From positions 16,120,001 through 16,184,000 of the forward strand of contig OZ316892.1 of NCBI GenBank assembly GCA_973895155.1: a DNA stretch of 64,000 bases, read 5' to 3'. Positions 20,516-34,028 of this stretch are shown here, one piece after another. Position 1 is the first letter of the stretch. Each line of letters opens with the position of its first letter. Made by a program: the position numbers and the translations under genes. The notes beneath the pieces are model-generated. The model searched no databases. It was not told the origin of the DNA and was given only the letters and a program-made list of their open reading frames with translations. Source of the stretch: Marsupella aquatica. Taxonomy: Eukaryota > Marchantiophyta.

Positions 20516-23500
20516 ATGGATAATGAATTGTATATAGCTTCATGGAATGTCTGTGGTCTGTGCGAATCGAACAGGAAACATGTGGTGAAAAATTGGATTA
20601 TTTCGCTCAAGACCACATTGACTGCCTTAGCTTTACAAGAGGTTAAAGCTGATAGTTTTAGACTAGGTCTAGCGCTTCAGTTGATTCTACCTTCCTATCA
20701 ATATTTATCTGCTGAGCCAGATGACGGACGCGGGGGTACTTCGTTACTTATTCACCCCTCTCTTTCTATCACTCAATCTGGAGTAGTAGACAAAGGCCGT
20801 GCTGTGTGGGTGCGTGTTTCTCACCCTTTGGGAAACTTTGGTCTAGTAAGTGTGTATGCACCTAATCTCCCTCGAGACCGTGCTCTACTGTGGCATGAAC
20901 TCAAAATATCCCTTCCTCACGACAACTGGATTATCTGTGGGGATTTCAATATGACTGAAAGCATAAATGATTCGTCTGGTTCATCGCCACTGATCAGAGG
21001 AAGGGAGGCAGAATTTTGGAGGTTTTTTAAAATGAGACTTGATTTGGAGGATGCTATTGGTGTTACTCGGAGCTTTCGTGGCGCAAACTTCACTTGGCGA
21101 CGGAAAATTAATGGGTCTGTGGTGCAGTCTAGACTTGACCAATTTTACCTTAGTGGAAAAAGCTGGTGGACAGATTCGGTTGTAGAACTTTGTCACAAAG
21201 GAGGATCTGCACTTTCGGATCACGATCCTATCGTTCTTCACTTCCGTCTTTCTAATGTGGAGTCGGGAACGACCTCACACAAATCCTCCTATTTCAAGGC
21301 CAATGTGGGGCTGCTCAGAGTTGAAGGCTGTTTGGAAAAACTTTGCGGTGCATGGGAGGTGCAAGAAGATCGGGTGGTGGATCCTCACCTTTGTTTTTAT
21401 CTGGCTAGTTTGAGGCTGCGGGAAAAATACAAGGAATTACAATCCGCACCACTTGCCCGAGAGGTGGAAATCTCTCTCTTGAGGAATCGTCTGTGAACAC
21501 TTAAGGTAGCCCTTATTAGTTCACTGTCTGAATCAGACATCGCTGATTTTGCTACTGTGGACGATCAGGTAAGAATAGCTGAACATGAAGAGGCACAAAT
21601 GGGCAGGAGACTCTCACGGATCAAATGGCTGGGGCACGGAGACGAACCATCTAAGTTCTACTTTGCTACGGTCAAGGCTAAAAGACTCAGAGAAAACATG
21701 TCTATGCTACTTCTTGATAATGGCGACATACTAACTCAAGAGGATAGTATTCTGAAAGAAGTAGAAAAACAATATTGTGCTCTTTACGAGGCGCCGGAGG
21801 ATTTGGCTTTTAGTACTTCGTTTGAAGTCAGAGAAGCTAGACGCAAACTCTTTGCTAACACTGGTAAGTCGCTTACGGCAACTGGAATCCCCCCCATCGA
21901 TGGAGGAGATTCGTTCTACTCTTTGGTTACTTCCGGCTGACAAAGCACCGGGACCTGATGGTATCACTACCGAAGTGTACAGATCCTGTTGGCACTTTAT
22001 GAAAGAAGACATTTATGAGATGATTCTGGATTTCTGGAGAACAGGAAAATTTTCGGCTAACATGAAGGAAGGTGTGATCAAATTGATCCCGAAGAAACCC
22101 GATAAAAGATGTTTGAAGGACTGGCGCCCTCTTACTATGCTCAATACCATCTACAAGGTTGTGGCTAAGATCTTGGCTTTATGCCTTAAACCACTTCTAC
22201 ACAAGCTTATTAGTCCTCAGCAAACCGGATTCATTCCGGGCAGGCACACTTTAGAAAACATCTCGGTTGCCTGGCTGACTGTCGACTGGATACGAGTTAA
22301 CAAGAAAAGCTCTCTTTTTCTTATGTTGGACTTTGAGAAGGCCTTCGACAGAGTCTGCCACTCCTACATCTGGGAAGCTATGCATTTGCTTGGACTCGGT
22401 AGTCACTACATTAGTTTAGTGAGATCCTTACTCACTGGCGCGGGCTCCAGGGTTCATTTGAATGGCATGTTCTCGAAGGAAATCCAGTTGCCCGTTATCT
22501 CCTCTTTTATTTGCGATTGCTACTCAACCTCTCATGGACTATCTGGATCAGGAGATTCTGCATGGACGACTGAGAGGTATTCAAATCTCTGAGGCCCTCA
22601 TGATCTGTTATAGATTATTTGCAGATGATCTTGGATTGTTCATTCCTGCATCTGAAGAAGATTTCAATAAGGTCACGGAAGCAATTGCTTGTTACGAACT
22701 TGCATCTGGTGCTCGGCTCAACTTACGTAAGTCTATTGTCATTCCACTTGCATTGGAGGAGATTCCGGAATGGCTGGTTAACACTAGTTGCAAGATCAGC
22801 GGGAAAGGGGGAATTCAGAGATACCTTGGTGCGCCTATGGGATGGGACCTTTCTTCCTCGCAACTCCACACCTTCTGTCTTGACAAGATTAGTTCTCGAC
22901 TTTCTGCTTGGGCCACCCGTTTTCTTTCTTTCACAGGACGCACTATTCTTGTTAAGCATGTATTGCAAGCTATTCCTATCTATCATATGATGTTCCTCAG
23001 AAGCTCCAACTCTTTGGCTAAGACTTTGGTGGCTCTCTGCCGTGACTTCCTTTGGGGATATAATGAGAATGGTGGACGGAAAATTCCCCTGGTAGCGTGG
23101 AAGACGATGGCACGGCCTAAGGTGGACGGTGGCCTTGGGTTTAAGGACTTTCGCAGTCACTCTGACGCTTTACTCTGTCAATGGTTCACCCGTGCTCTGG
23201 ATTTCCAAGTCTCTGAATGGGCTAGGCTTTTTGGGGAAAATTTGAGATTGGCAAAATGGAGGAATGCTAAGCGCATCAGGAGAAATAGATACTCTCTCTC
23301 TGATCGACTATTGCTCTGTTACCCTCGTTCTTTTGGCTGTCTCTTTTACACGGGTAGTTTGTGGAAGGCTTGGGAGTCTCTTTGGCTGCACCTTATACTC
23401 TCACCGGGCGTTTCTGGCGTGGCATGCTGGTGGAGCGTGGAGGATGTTGTGAGATGCCTGGAAGGTTTTCAGCACCTACAGGATGACATGATTTGCTCCA

Positions 23501-24399
23501 TTATCAAGATGTGCGGGAGGATTGGAGTAAGGACGATGTCGGATTTAAATGGTTCTCATGACTCAGTTGTTCGAACCTTTTCTACTAAAATTGCAAGAAT
23601 ACGTGGTGCTGACTCTGCAACGAGAGAGCTTTGTTTAGCATTCGTGGACAAAATCAAAGGTACTGTGGATTGCTTTGGAGATCTCCAAGCTCGTGCCGCC
23701 CAATGGTGTTGGTCTGACAAACGTGAACGGCTGAAGAGCTTCACCCTGTCCAATGCACGTATGTATCAGCTGATTCGACCCAAAGGCTCTGATTCTCTCA
23801 GGCTCAATGGGATTTGGAGCATTTCTTTTTCTGACCTCGAATGGAACAATTTCTGGAATGCTCTATGGTCATCTGATTTACCGTTAAAAGGCCGCTTATT
23901 CCTTTGGAGATTAGCTGCTCAAGGGTTATTCACTGGAACACGAGCTAGAAAGATTGGTAAAGGAGATGGAAGTTGCCTACTGTGCACCAATGTTCTTGAA
24001 ACAATTCCTCATCTTTTCTTCACATGTCCCTTCGCTAAGAGGTGCTGGCAGCTAGCTGGGTGGATTTTTCCGGGAGCCACTTCTTGGAGACATTTGAATT
24101 TATTCTCTGTCTTGGAAGTCACTGGATGCACCAAAATTGAGAGAACCATTCGGGTCTTTGTGGTTTACCACGTGCTGTGGACTCTCTGGCTGGCACGGAA
24201 TGAGCAGCTTTTTAATCGTGTCAACAGTAGAAGGTTTAATCTGAATCTACTCCTTTCAGATATGTTAGACTCCTTGCATGGCCTCTGTGAAGCCTTGGGT
24301 CCCAGTAGAAAACATACTAGATTACTGCGAGTCAAAGAATTAGTCCGTCAGGAACGTCTTAGGTGGGTTACTCGTCCAGACGCATGGCTTTTTAGTTGA
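20516..24399 (+). pseudogene. LINE1 ORF2 (endonuclease, RT, zf-RVT), broken, unit 1
   Basis: From ATG 20516 the APE-type endonuclease shows ASWNVCGL, LQEVKA, VYAPN, GDFNM, RLDQFYL and LSDHDPIV, the usual order of catalytic residues. TGA at 21494-21496 is one transition from CGA. A slip in a run of six C near 21890 changes frame before the RT finger motif (DKAPGPDG). RT then has LIPKK, TGFIPGR and LDFEKAFDRV. Near 22490 the block that in LINE2 reads CGVRQGCPLSP lacks its first half and the frame changes again. YRLFADD, the catalytic motif, is at about 22609-22629. The C-terminus has CLLC (about 23974) and PHLFFTC, a zf-RVT zinc domain. There is no RNase H. The enzyme would nick the target and copy the RNA on site. 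Confidence 0.93.
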
Positions 24400-24520
24400 A
24401 GCAATACTTGTTTATGCATTCTACTTTAGTTGGCTAGGAACACTTCTTTGTGCCTTAATTTGCACTTAGGTGCTCATTATGGCCGCACCTGGATCACACT
24501 ATGCTGCCCACGCTTATGTT

Positions 24521-24557
24521 GCCCTGTTGGGCCCCCCTTCCCGTGGGTTTTCGCGGG
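24521..24557 (+). promoter_or_regulatory. Paired 3' hairpins of LINE1, unit 1
   Basis: Hairpin one is GCCC-TGTT-GGGC (24521-24532). Hairpin two is CCCGTG, a six-base loop, then CGCGGG (24540-24557), paired with one G-U. They stand just before the A-rich tail. LINE2 has the same pair with different stem bases (62531-62576). Plant and animal LINE RTs are known to recognise 3' stem-loops of this kind. Confidence 0.6.
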
Positions 24558-24608
24558 TTTCATTTTTATTTAAAAAACAAAAAAACAAAAAAAAAGATGT
24601 TGTAATTT

Positions 24609-25056
24609 CAAAACCTTAAAAGGGTTTAATGTGAATAAAAGGGGAAGAAATAAATTAAAGTGTTTCTGAAAAATCTTGGGTGTTGTAAAAGTGATTGTGA
24701 ATAAATTGTAAGCACTCTAGGTATCCTGGACACAAGGGATAAGAATAAGAGCTGAAAGTTAATATAACTAGATTGATTTATGAAGAGAGTTAAAACATTC
24801 TTGCTAAACCATCTACTAACTACAAAAAGCACCTTAACTTAAACAACAACAACAAAATTAATAATAAATTTAAAAATAGAATGCTTGAAGAGAGAAATTT
24901 GTTAGTTTAGAGAAGCTAAAATACGGGAAGAAATACAATGCTAAGCAGAACCTCTTAACACGGATTGAAAGTAACACATTAAGAAAACTGATACACACGA
25001 GATTAAACAAAAGTAAGAAAGTCCCTAAAATATGTAAGAAACTAGTTTTTCATACC
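24609..25056. other. AT- and purine-rich spacer, end of unit 1
   Basis: No gene. It continues the purine bias seen before the LINE and has AACAACAAC near 24845. It ends at the duplication junction. Confidence 0.6.
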
Positions 25057-25755
25057 CATTGCATCCACTGCTTGTAGGCACGGATGGAAGACCCCCATGG
25101 CATGAGTAGGGTTTAGACCTTGATGATTTGATGTACATGCATGAGTACCTGAAGTCTGAGTGGCATCGAGAATAGTGTTGGTACCCATATTTGACCTGGT
25201 AAACAGGTGAGATATCCGATACCGCTCTCACACCTATGCCTATGACTATGACTATACATGATTGGACTTTGATATGGTCATGGGTGTACATGCAGAGGCG
25301 GTACATTTGAGGACAGCGAAGGAGGTGGTGACATCCTCCAACATTTAGGAATTTTTGCTTATTCACTTGACAATAGGTACACTACTCAAGAACCTGTTTT
25401 TTTTCTTTTGGGGTGGTTTAGGGTTTGTGTACCTTTATTACACATTATGTACACTCTTTTGGCAGATACAGTCAGGGATGGAACCCAAATACCACCAGTA
25501 GGTATCCTTTTTCACTGCTGTCCATGACTGCAGTGCTTCCAGCCTGTTACAATTATGCACCCTGGTCACCACCCTCCCCAAACCCAGCCGAAGGCACAGG
25601 CACTGCCTTTGCATCATCCCACGAGCATTTCATGCCATGATAATAAGCTTTGGCAACGTGAAAGGTTAAGAACCAGACTTTCAGGAGCCAGTAGGATGAG
25701 ATGTCCTTGTGCTATCTGCCAAGGATCCCGTACCAGGGGTGTGACATGGGTAACG
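25057..25755. other. Start of unit 2: truncated F-box-like end and spacer
   Basis: Copy of 2695-3393. The F-box-like ORF is cut so that only its last residues remain, now fused to the end of unit 1. The target duplication TAACG is at 25751-25755. Confidence 0.8.
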
Positions 25756-27704
25756 TGTCACCTGCTTATCAAACGACTAACACAACAAACACCACATGGT
25801 TCCACTAAAAATCGTTTGTATCGTATGACGGGGACGTGGAGGGACGCTATATGGATCAATTTCATACTAAGGATGAGTAGATTCGTTTCCGCTCCCGGAA
25901 ATGTATTTTTTGATCAAGTTTATCGACTATACGTAATCTGCTTTTGATCAAGTCCCGTGGACTACCTTGCTTCTACTCCTCCTGGCCTTTGGCAAAGTGC
26001 TGTCACCACTCTCCCACTCACAGGGTCGACCAAGCCATGTAATTTTCTCTAAATACTCATACTAGGGGAAGAACACAATCGTGCAACCAAGAGAGGGAAC
26101 AACACACAAGAAGTCATGAAAATCCAACCGAATCAATATCTATTAGTGGCCAAGGTAACACATTGCATGGGCAACCCGGTCTCCTACCGTCTACCCAACT
26201 CCTGCCTCACGGGACAATGCGCCTCTCCACCTCAATACTCCGCATCAATTCCCTACTCTTGTTGAAGGCTAATCCTCACAAAAACAACACTAGACTGAGT
26301 TCCCCCCTTGCTCCTACCGGGGGCTGCTAGTTAAATACCGAAAACAACAATGCGTGAACACACAAGCCCTAGGGTGTGGCGGTGACCACTGCCCTGGCTG
26401 GCCGCCATCCGCTGGCGGCGCCGCTAACCTAAAAGTTTTCTACACATGCGGCACACACATGCACCCCTAATCCTATTGCTACCTAAGTGAGGCCAACGGT
26501 GCCTTCGTCGGCCCTCACACCAACTAAACAAAACTAGACTAATATCCTATGTAGGCCATGGCCTACCTTCCTACTACGGGGCGGCCAACACCTCCCACTA
26601 CTCTGGCCATGGGAATAGCCGAAAGTAGAAGTTACTCGAAATTTGGTCCTGAGAAATTTTGTGAGTAGCCACGGCCATCCTGATCGTAACCCCGAAAATG
26701 GCTCCCAAAACGGACATCAGACGCCCGAGATATGGCCTACCGAGTCTCAAATCCTACCACGGCCAACGTCACTTCCAAATCGTCCGTACGGTCCCGGCCC
26801 CCCATCACGACATCAAATTGAGGTACCCTGGCCATGGCCACATGCCCTGACTTGGCCGGGCCACCCTCCTGAAGTCCGTACGGACGTCCTTACGGTGCCG
26901 AACCCTCATTTTTTCACAAAAATGCTCCGGTCTATATCTCTCTCATTTGAACTCTGTTTGAGGCGTGTCTTACATCATTAGATTCAGCTCAACGAGCTCC
27001 TTCCAATAAGCCCATGAGTTCTTGATTTTCAGAAGATTGAAAATTTCGACTTTTGTGTGGCCAAGGTCCGTACGGCTCCCGTACTAACTGTCATCTAATT
27101 TCTTGCTTGTAGTAAGATCCTCATCTATGGATTGGCCACTAGAACCCACACTGTCCTCCTGGTCGGGGTCTCATTGGGCTTGCCCTCCGGTGGCCAGGGC
27201 CTCTCCCCTCAGGCCGCCTTACTGTTGGCCAACACCCTCCTTGGCCGGCTTGCTACCTTGCAGGCCACCTGCCATCCAGGTCGGCTTCTTCCTCCCTGGC
27301 CGGCTTGTTGTTTGGCCGGCACTCTATTGGTTGGCCGACACCCAAAAGTGATGCTTGGCCACTCTTGCCTTTTGACCCGGCCCCCGTTACGTTAATACTA
27401 GGGCCGCTTAAAAATAAAAAGATAGGAATCCCCCAACGCCTACATGGAAGGGCATTAGGGTACATGCCTTGTCTTGCCCCGGCCAGTGGCCAACCCCCCC
27501 TTATCCTGAGGCTTGGCCGACAACTAAAATTAAGAGTACATAAAAACCATCAACACACACCTCATCTTATTGTACGTAAACTATCTTTGGCGAGGTTGTA
27601 AGAGAACAAAAGCAAAAAAAAACTTGACACAAATCTATTTATTTACATGTGTGCGTCACTACTACCCTTTAAAATCATTCATTGGGACCATTGGCCCCGT
27701 CACA
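25756..27704 (-). repeat. 3' LTR of the unit 2 gypsy element
   Basis: 1949 bp. One CCGTACGG palindrome has become CCTTACGG near 26889. The polypurine tract is at 27708-27717. Confidence 0.94.
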
Positions 27705-30700
27705 TAGCTCCCCTCTTAATTGCGAAGCGTCCCCGCGAGCACCATACTCCTCTTCCATGTAATACTTCTTCAACCGCTCCTGGTTGATGCGGGTGTTGAG
27801 TAGCTGTCTCTCCAATGTTTTGAGTTGCACAGATCCATTTGGGTAGACCTTGTCTACAAGGTAGGGTCCCATCCACCGCGTGTGTAATTTTCCTGGGAAA
27901 TGCATAAATCGATTATCGTAGAGTAGCACCAAATCTGCCTGCTGAATGGTCGTTCGTCGAAGGCGGGCATCATAGTGTAACTTCCGTTTGGTTTGTTGTT
28001 GCTCTGTGCGCTCCAGAGCATGCTCACGTATTTCTGTTAGCTGTTCCAACTGCTGGATCCGAGCTGCTGCACTTCTGTCCTCTTCGTCCCTCTCCCTGGT
28101 CAAGATTTGGATGGTGGGCACCTCAAATTCCACCGGTACAAGAGAATGTTGGCCAAACACAAGGAAGTAGGGGGTATGGCCAATGGTGGTTTTGTGGGCC
28201 AAGTTGTAGGCGTATGTAGCAGCGAGCAACTTCAAATCCCAGTTAGTCTTGTGGGCCGACACCGTCTTGTTGAGGATCTTCCCCATAATCCCATTTGCTC
28301 TCTCCGTTAGCCCATTTGCTCGTGGATGGTAGGGGGTGGTCTTCCGATGGGTGACTAAGTAGTTCTCGGTCAGACGCGCAATCGTGTGATTGAGAAAGTG
28401 TGTGCCCCGGTCACTTACGAGTTCCAAGGGTGGGCCAAACCGTGTGAAAATCTGCTCATACAAAAACCGTGCAGTGGTGTTTGCGTCATCCTTGGCCGTT
28501 GCCCGGGCCTCCACCCACTTTGTGGCGTAGTCAGTGGCCAGTACAATATAGCGTTTTCTTCCCCTTTGGGTAATCGGAGTGAAGGGGCCAATGAAATCAA
28601 TCCCCCACTTCTCAAATGGTGCAAGGGGAAGTATGGGCACCAATGGGTGTCGAGAGGAGGGCCCTGGTTTTCCTTGGCGTTGGCAGGGGTCACATCTCTG
28701 AATGTACCGATGGACATCCCGAAAAAGAGTTGGCCACCAATAGCCAGCATCCAGTATCTTCCTAGTTGTGGTTTCTCGTGCAAAGTGGCCACCGGCTTCC
28801 TCCTCATGTAGTGCCGCCATTACTGTACTTATCTCAGCCTCCTCCAAACAATGACAAAGGCGTCCATCCATCCCGTATTTGTGAAGTACTCCCTTCACAA
28901 GCAAGTAGGGCCCCGTCTTGCGTAAGAACACCGTTGCACGTTCCGGACCCAACCGTAATGGAACCTTGGCCGTACAGAGAAATTCAAGAATTTCTCCATA
29001 CCAAGTAGTGGCCTCTGTAGTCACCTTGAAGACCTCTTCATCGGGAAAACTATCATCAATCTCTTGAGAGTCAGATGCTCCCTCAATACGGGAGAAGAAG
29101 TCAGCATTGCTGTGACTCTTCCCGGATCTCACCCTCACCGCATAGTTGAACTCCTGCAACAATAGAACCCAACGTGCAATCCTACCAGACAAATCCGGTT
29201 TATTGACCATGTACTTCAAACTATTGTGATCCGTGTGGAACACGACCTTGTAACCCAACAAATAGTGACGATATTTCTTGCAAGCGTAAATGATACCAAG
29301 AGCCTCCCTATCGGTGGGTGAGTAGTTCTTCTCTACCGGGGCCAACTGCCTACTGGCAAAGTAGATGGGATGATCTCTCCCATCATCATCTAGCTGACTC
29401 AAGACAACACCGATGCAGAATCCTGATACGTCTACGTAAACATGGAACTCCTTATTCCAATTAGGCGTGATGAGTACGGGAGCCCCTAGCAAACATTTCT
29501 TCAATTCATCAAAAGCAGCTTGTCGGGAGGGAGTAGGTTCAAACTCACTTCCCTTCTTCAACATGGACGTGAGTGGCATGGCCACCTTGGCAAAGTCTTT
29601 GATAAATCATCGATAGTAGCCGACACAACCCAAGAACCCTCTCACCTCCTTGACATTGGTTGGAAAGGAGACGGCCACCCACACGGCCACCTTCTCACGA
29701 TCAACTTCAATTCCCCTAGCGGACACCTTGTGGCCTAATAGAATCCCCTCCTCAATTCCAAAGAAACATTTCTCAGGATGGAGCTTCAAGCATGTCTCCC
29801 GGCACCGCTGAAAAGTCAACCGTAAATGTTCAGGATGATTGACTCGCTTGCCATAGACAACAAAGTCATCAATAAAAATCTCCAAGAACTGATGCAAAAA
29901 GTCATGGAAGATGTTCATCATGAGTTGTTGGAACATCCTCGGGGCATTGCACAACCCAAAAGGCATCCTCCTAAACGCAAAAATTCCCCACTCCGTCGTG
30001 AACGCCGTCTTGAGTTGGTCCTCCTGCCGAATCCAGATCTGGTTGTAGCCAGAGTAACCATCCAAGAAACTATAAATTTCCCACCCTGCTACCATGTCTA
30101 ACACAATGTCCGTGAACGGAAGGGGGTAATAGTCCTTCTTGGTGGCCTCATTTAATTTTCGAAAATTTTGACACACCCGTATTTTCACCTTGCCGTCTGG
30201 CCCCTTCTTCTTGGGCACAATGACAATGGGTGATACCCACTCACTGTGCATAATTGGGTAAATGAAGCCCGCATCCAACAATCGATCGATCTCGTCTTTG
30301 ACCATCAATGAATACTTGGGATTGAGCCGGTATTGGCGTTGTCGTACCGGCCGTGCTCCCAACATTAGGTCAATGCTATGCTCACCAAACTCAGGAGGTA
30401 CCCCCTTCAAGTCCTGGTGGCTCCACGCAAATACGTCTTGGTATTCTTTCAACAACTCCTGAATGGTGTGTTGATCTGTAGCATCCAGCTTGCGGCCAAT
30501 GTTGAGGGTCTTCCCTTCACCGACTACCACCTTTGTATATTGCTCTGGTCTAATCACATCCAACTTATTGCGAGTTTCTTCATCAAATGTTTCCTCCAAA
30601 CGTGCAAGCCTCATCCCCCCGTACACAGGCGTGTTGCTCTCTTGCTGGTCTGGCCTAGACAGGCCATTGGTGACATGGCTCATCATCTCCTCTATGTCCG

Positions 30701-32207
30701 CCTCATTTGCAAATGCACGTAGCTCCTCTCTTAGGTCATCATCTAGGATGTCATTGACAAATTACTCTCTCTACTCATCATCAAACATGATATTGTGGGT
30801 CTGCCGTCTCACCTCCTCTGAGTGATCCTCCTCCGCTGAGTGCTCCTCCTCTTGAGTATCAGGGGTATGTAGTGGTTCAGCTCCCACAGTTTCCACTCGC
30901 TCGTCTTTGGTTTCTTCTGGCATGATGCAACCTTGGCCAAGTGGCACCTCCACTCCATTCTCCGCTGGGGTAGTAGCTTGGGGACCAAAAACATCCTCCT
31001 CTGTAAGGTGAGAAATCAATTTCACCATGTATACTTCATCTTCATCTTCCTCTGAGGTGACCTCCGAATCGTATTGTTCCTCCATTGATGTAGTTTCCCC
31101 TTGAGGTGACTCAGTTGACCATGGAATGATGATAGTGGGGGTACCAAACCGAAACTGCCGTTTTCCCCAATCGCTAGTTACCTTGGCCACGTACAACCAT
31201 GGGCGGCCAATCAATATGGGACAACCGTATGGCCTGACCGGCCGCATTACCAAGTAATTGAGGGGGAAGGATTTGCCTCCAATCATTGTGGGTATCATGG
31301 TGAGGCAACCCAACGGTACCACTCGTGCACCATCGGCCAACCTCATAGCTCGTGCAGGTGGCTCCAACTCTGTGTATCCTAATCGGTTTGCCGTCTCTTC
31401 AGTCATGATGTTGACACTTGAGCCCCCGTCCACTGGTACAAACCGTATTGCACATCCGTTGATGTCTATCGTGAGTTCTGGGGCACCCAAATCTTTTGTG
31501 ACCCAATTGACTTGAATGGGGTCAGCCCCTACCCTGGGTAACCTCCTTCTACGCCGTCTTCCCATAAGCATCTCTTTGACTTGGCGGCGGTAGAGGGAGC
31601 TATCACGTAGTAGTTGGCCAATGGTGGCAGTGACTGGACAGTGAAGTATGTCTTGAGTGATGTTGTATGCTGTTGCAGGAGGTATGGGTGGGATGACCTC
31701 CTCTCCTGGTTTCCAGCGAACTACCTTCTCCTCCGCTTTCTTTCTGGCTCTTGCCTCCTCCATGTCTTTGTCATTGGCCGCTTGCATGGCTTGTGCTTCT
31801 AGCTCCTCTAGCTGCTTCCGTACTTCCTCTCCTACTTTGGGGTAGAACAACTTGGGGTTGTCCCGGTCAAAGTCGCTATCTTCCATGGGTGGCACCTCTG
31901 GTTCGTGTGATGTGCCTGAGGTGGAAGCTTGATGCACCTCCTTGTATTTTTGCTTCTCAATAGACTTGTCCTTCTTCTTTCCAGATCGAGTGGAGACCCG
32001 ATAACAAGAGTAATGCCTCCTCTCATCGTCGCTGTCCACCTCCGGTAGAGTCTCCATGTGAGTCCACTCGTGACTTGGTGGTGTGTGCGCAACGACTTTT
32101 GAAGCTACAACAACAACCCTAGGTGCCTCCACAACTGGAGATACTACAACGACTGAAGATACCAACTCCTTGCTGATGGTGGCCAACTTCTGGTTGGGGG
32201 TGTCCAC
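27675..32207 (-). pseudogene. pol: Gypsy pol, unit 2, RNase H-integrase frame intact
   Basis: Here 29585-27675 is one open frame of 636 codons holding RNase H and integrase, without the 2 bp deletion of unit 1. Upstream stops are TGA at 29607-29609 and TAG at 30771-30773, shared with unit 1, and TAA at 30762-30764, found only here (CAA in unit 1). The RT catalytic FIDDF and the integrase Asp, Asp, Glu residues are all kept. The unique stop shows that point decay went on after the duplication. Confidence 0.93.
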
Positions 32208-34028
32208 TACGGCCTCTTCTTGTTTGATAACCAGTCTTTTTCAGGCAGGGTCAAAGGGGTGTCGACTGCTTCCGTTGTGAGAAAGTTGACGTTAGCTTCC
32301 TTGAGAGGTGGTGGGGATCCCTTCTTCTCTGGTACCCCGGCTTGTTGATCTTTGAACGCTTCCAATGTTGGGCAGTGTGGTGCAAGATGACCCTCTCCCT
32401 TGCACAACTGACACAACCGGGAAAAATCTCAATTTCCTTGACGTGTGGGCTCCGGGCACACATTAGCGTAGTGGCCAGCCACTCTACAATTGTAACAAAT
32501 AGGAATCTTTCTCACTCCAGGATACGGTGCTCGATTTCCCTGAGTAGCACTGGGATAGTTGGAGTATGATGGTGCTCCAGCGTTAGTTGAGACGCCATGA
32601 ATGCTCCTAGGTCCCGGGTTGAGAGGTTGTACACTATACACATTGGCCTCTGGTGGCTCCTCCATGAAGTACTCTACTGGCCCTTCCGTTGCATAGGGAG
32701 GGGTTGAGTAGCTTGCCCCCTCACCGTCCTCCTCCCGTACTTGGAAAACCTTGGACGGTTCTCCCGTTGGGCACTCTTTTGGGGCATGGCCAAACTTCAT
32801 GCACTTGGTACACCACACATTGGCTCTCTCCACCGGAACTTTTCTCCTCTCTGGCTTGAGTCCTGCAAAATGCACTTTTAATGCTTTCATTTGCTCTGTC
32901 AACTCGTCGTACCTGGCCTCTTGCTCCTTCAGACGTCTTGCCGTTGACAATGGCGTAACGGCCACCATGGGTAGTACCACTTCACAATGAGAGGACTTCT
33001 TGATCTTCTTGGACAACTTTTTCTTCTTCTTCCTCCGTTTTTCAGCTTCTGACTCCGTAGTGCTCTCAGAGTCCTCAGATTCATCACTACTATCCGACTC
33101 AGATCCACTTGATTCATCACTAGAGGAACTGTCAACCGGCTTCAGCTTCTTACGTCGACAACATTTGCTTGTGGCATTGGCCGCAGTGTATGACTCTGTT
33201 GCTGCGATAGCTTCAGCCAATGTGGTCGGCTTGGCTTGACGTACAAAGAACCCCATCTTGCTTGGTAGGGCAGCTACAAACCACGCTTGACGCATAGCAT
33301 CATCGGTACGAGCTTGTATCCGTCGTACCAACTTTTAGAACCTTTGCAAAAACCTCCGTAATGACTCCTTCTTCTTCATTCTGAGTTGGCCCACCTTCAA
33401 AAGTGAGGTGGCCTCCACTCCAATGGATCTGAACTCCTTCAAGAAGGCTTGCTTGAATAAAGCCCAATCGGCTTTGACATTGGCCAACAAGGAAATGAAC
33501 CATGGGCCTGCCTCTCCCCTCATCATTCCAGGAATGATAGTGAGCTTGTGTGCAGACTCCCCATTAGCTTCGGCTATTCCCTCAAACTCCTCAATCCATT
33601 CATCTGGATCATCCTTCGGCCTACCCTTGAAGGGTACGTACTGAACACGGGTACGTTGAGCAGTGGCCATGTGGGCTATTTGGGGTAGTGCGGACCTCCG
33701 TGCCACTGGTAGCAGTACAATGGGTTCCGGACTTGGACTCCGTGAAAGCTCCCGTTGCACCACCCCAAAGAGCTCCCTCTGCTAGCGCTTGGTCTGCTTC
33801 CGGTTCGTCGTCTACACGTATGGCTTCATTATGTTGAGTCGCTTCTCGGTGTACTCCACGATGTCCTCCCAACTCTAGTGGCAACCTCCACTCCTCAGCA
33901 AGTTGTAATCGTTCTTTGGCCGCCACTCTTCATCTAGTACCAATCCAAGATGGCCCTTGGCCTAGCTCTGGTATTGGCATACGAATGCGTTGGGGAGTTG
34001 CTCTACCTCCCTTTCTCCCTCTCGGCAT
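32207..34028 (-). pseudogene. gag: Gypsy gag, unit 2
   Basis: Same start (ATG 34026-34028), same stops, same frameshift and same three CCHC knuckles as unit 1. One visible residue change is Ala to Thr near 33199. All gag lesions are therefore older than the duplication. Confidence 0.87.

Larger units (their letters stand above)
17622..24595 (+). mobile_element. Full-length L1-type LINE (LINE1), unit 1
   Basis: Flanked by a 13 bp direct repeat, GATGTTGTAATTT, at 17609-17621 and 24596-24608. The repeat is longer if the adjoining AAA is counted. The element has a 5' UTR of about 330 nt, ORF1 with a CCHC knuckle, ORF2 with endonuclease, RT and zf-RVT, then a 3' UTR with two hairpins. It ends in an A-rich tail (24570-24595). 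These are the marks of target-primed reverse transcription of a full-length RNA. Both ORFs are now broken. Confidence 0.92.
2695..25056. repeat. 22.4 kb tandem duplication, unit 1
   Basis: The unit begins at CATTGCATCC and ends at TTTTTCATACC, directly before the same CATTGCATCC of unit 2. It contains one gypsy element (3394-13865), one LINE (17622-24595) and the DNA around them. It matches 25057-47424 with about 0.2% difference by my manual comparison. Unit-specific changes include a 2 bp deletion in pol near 7060. Confidence 0.95.
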
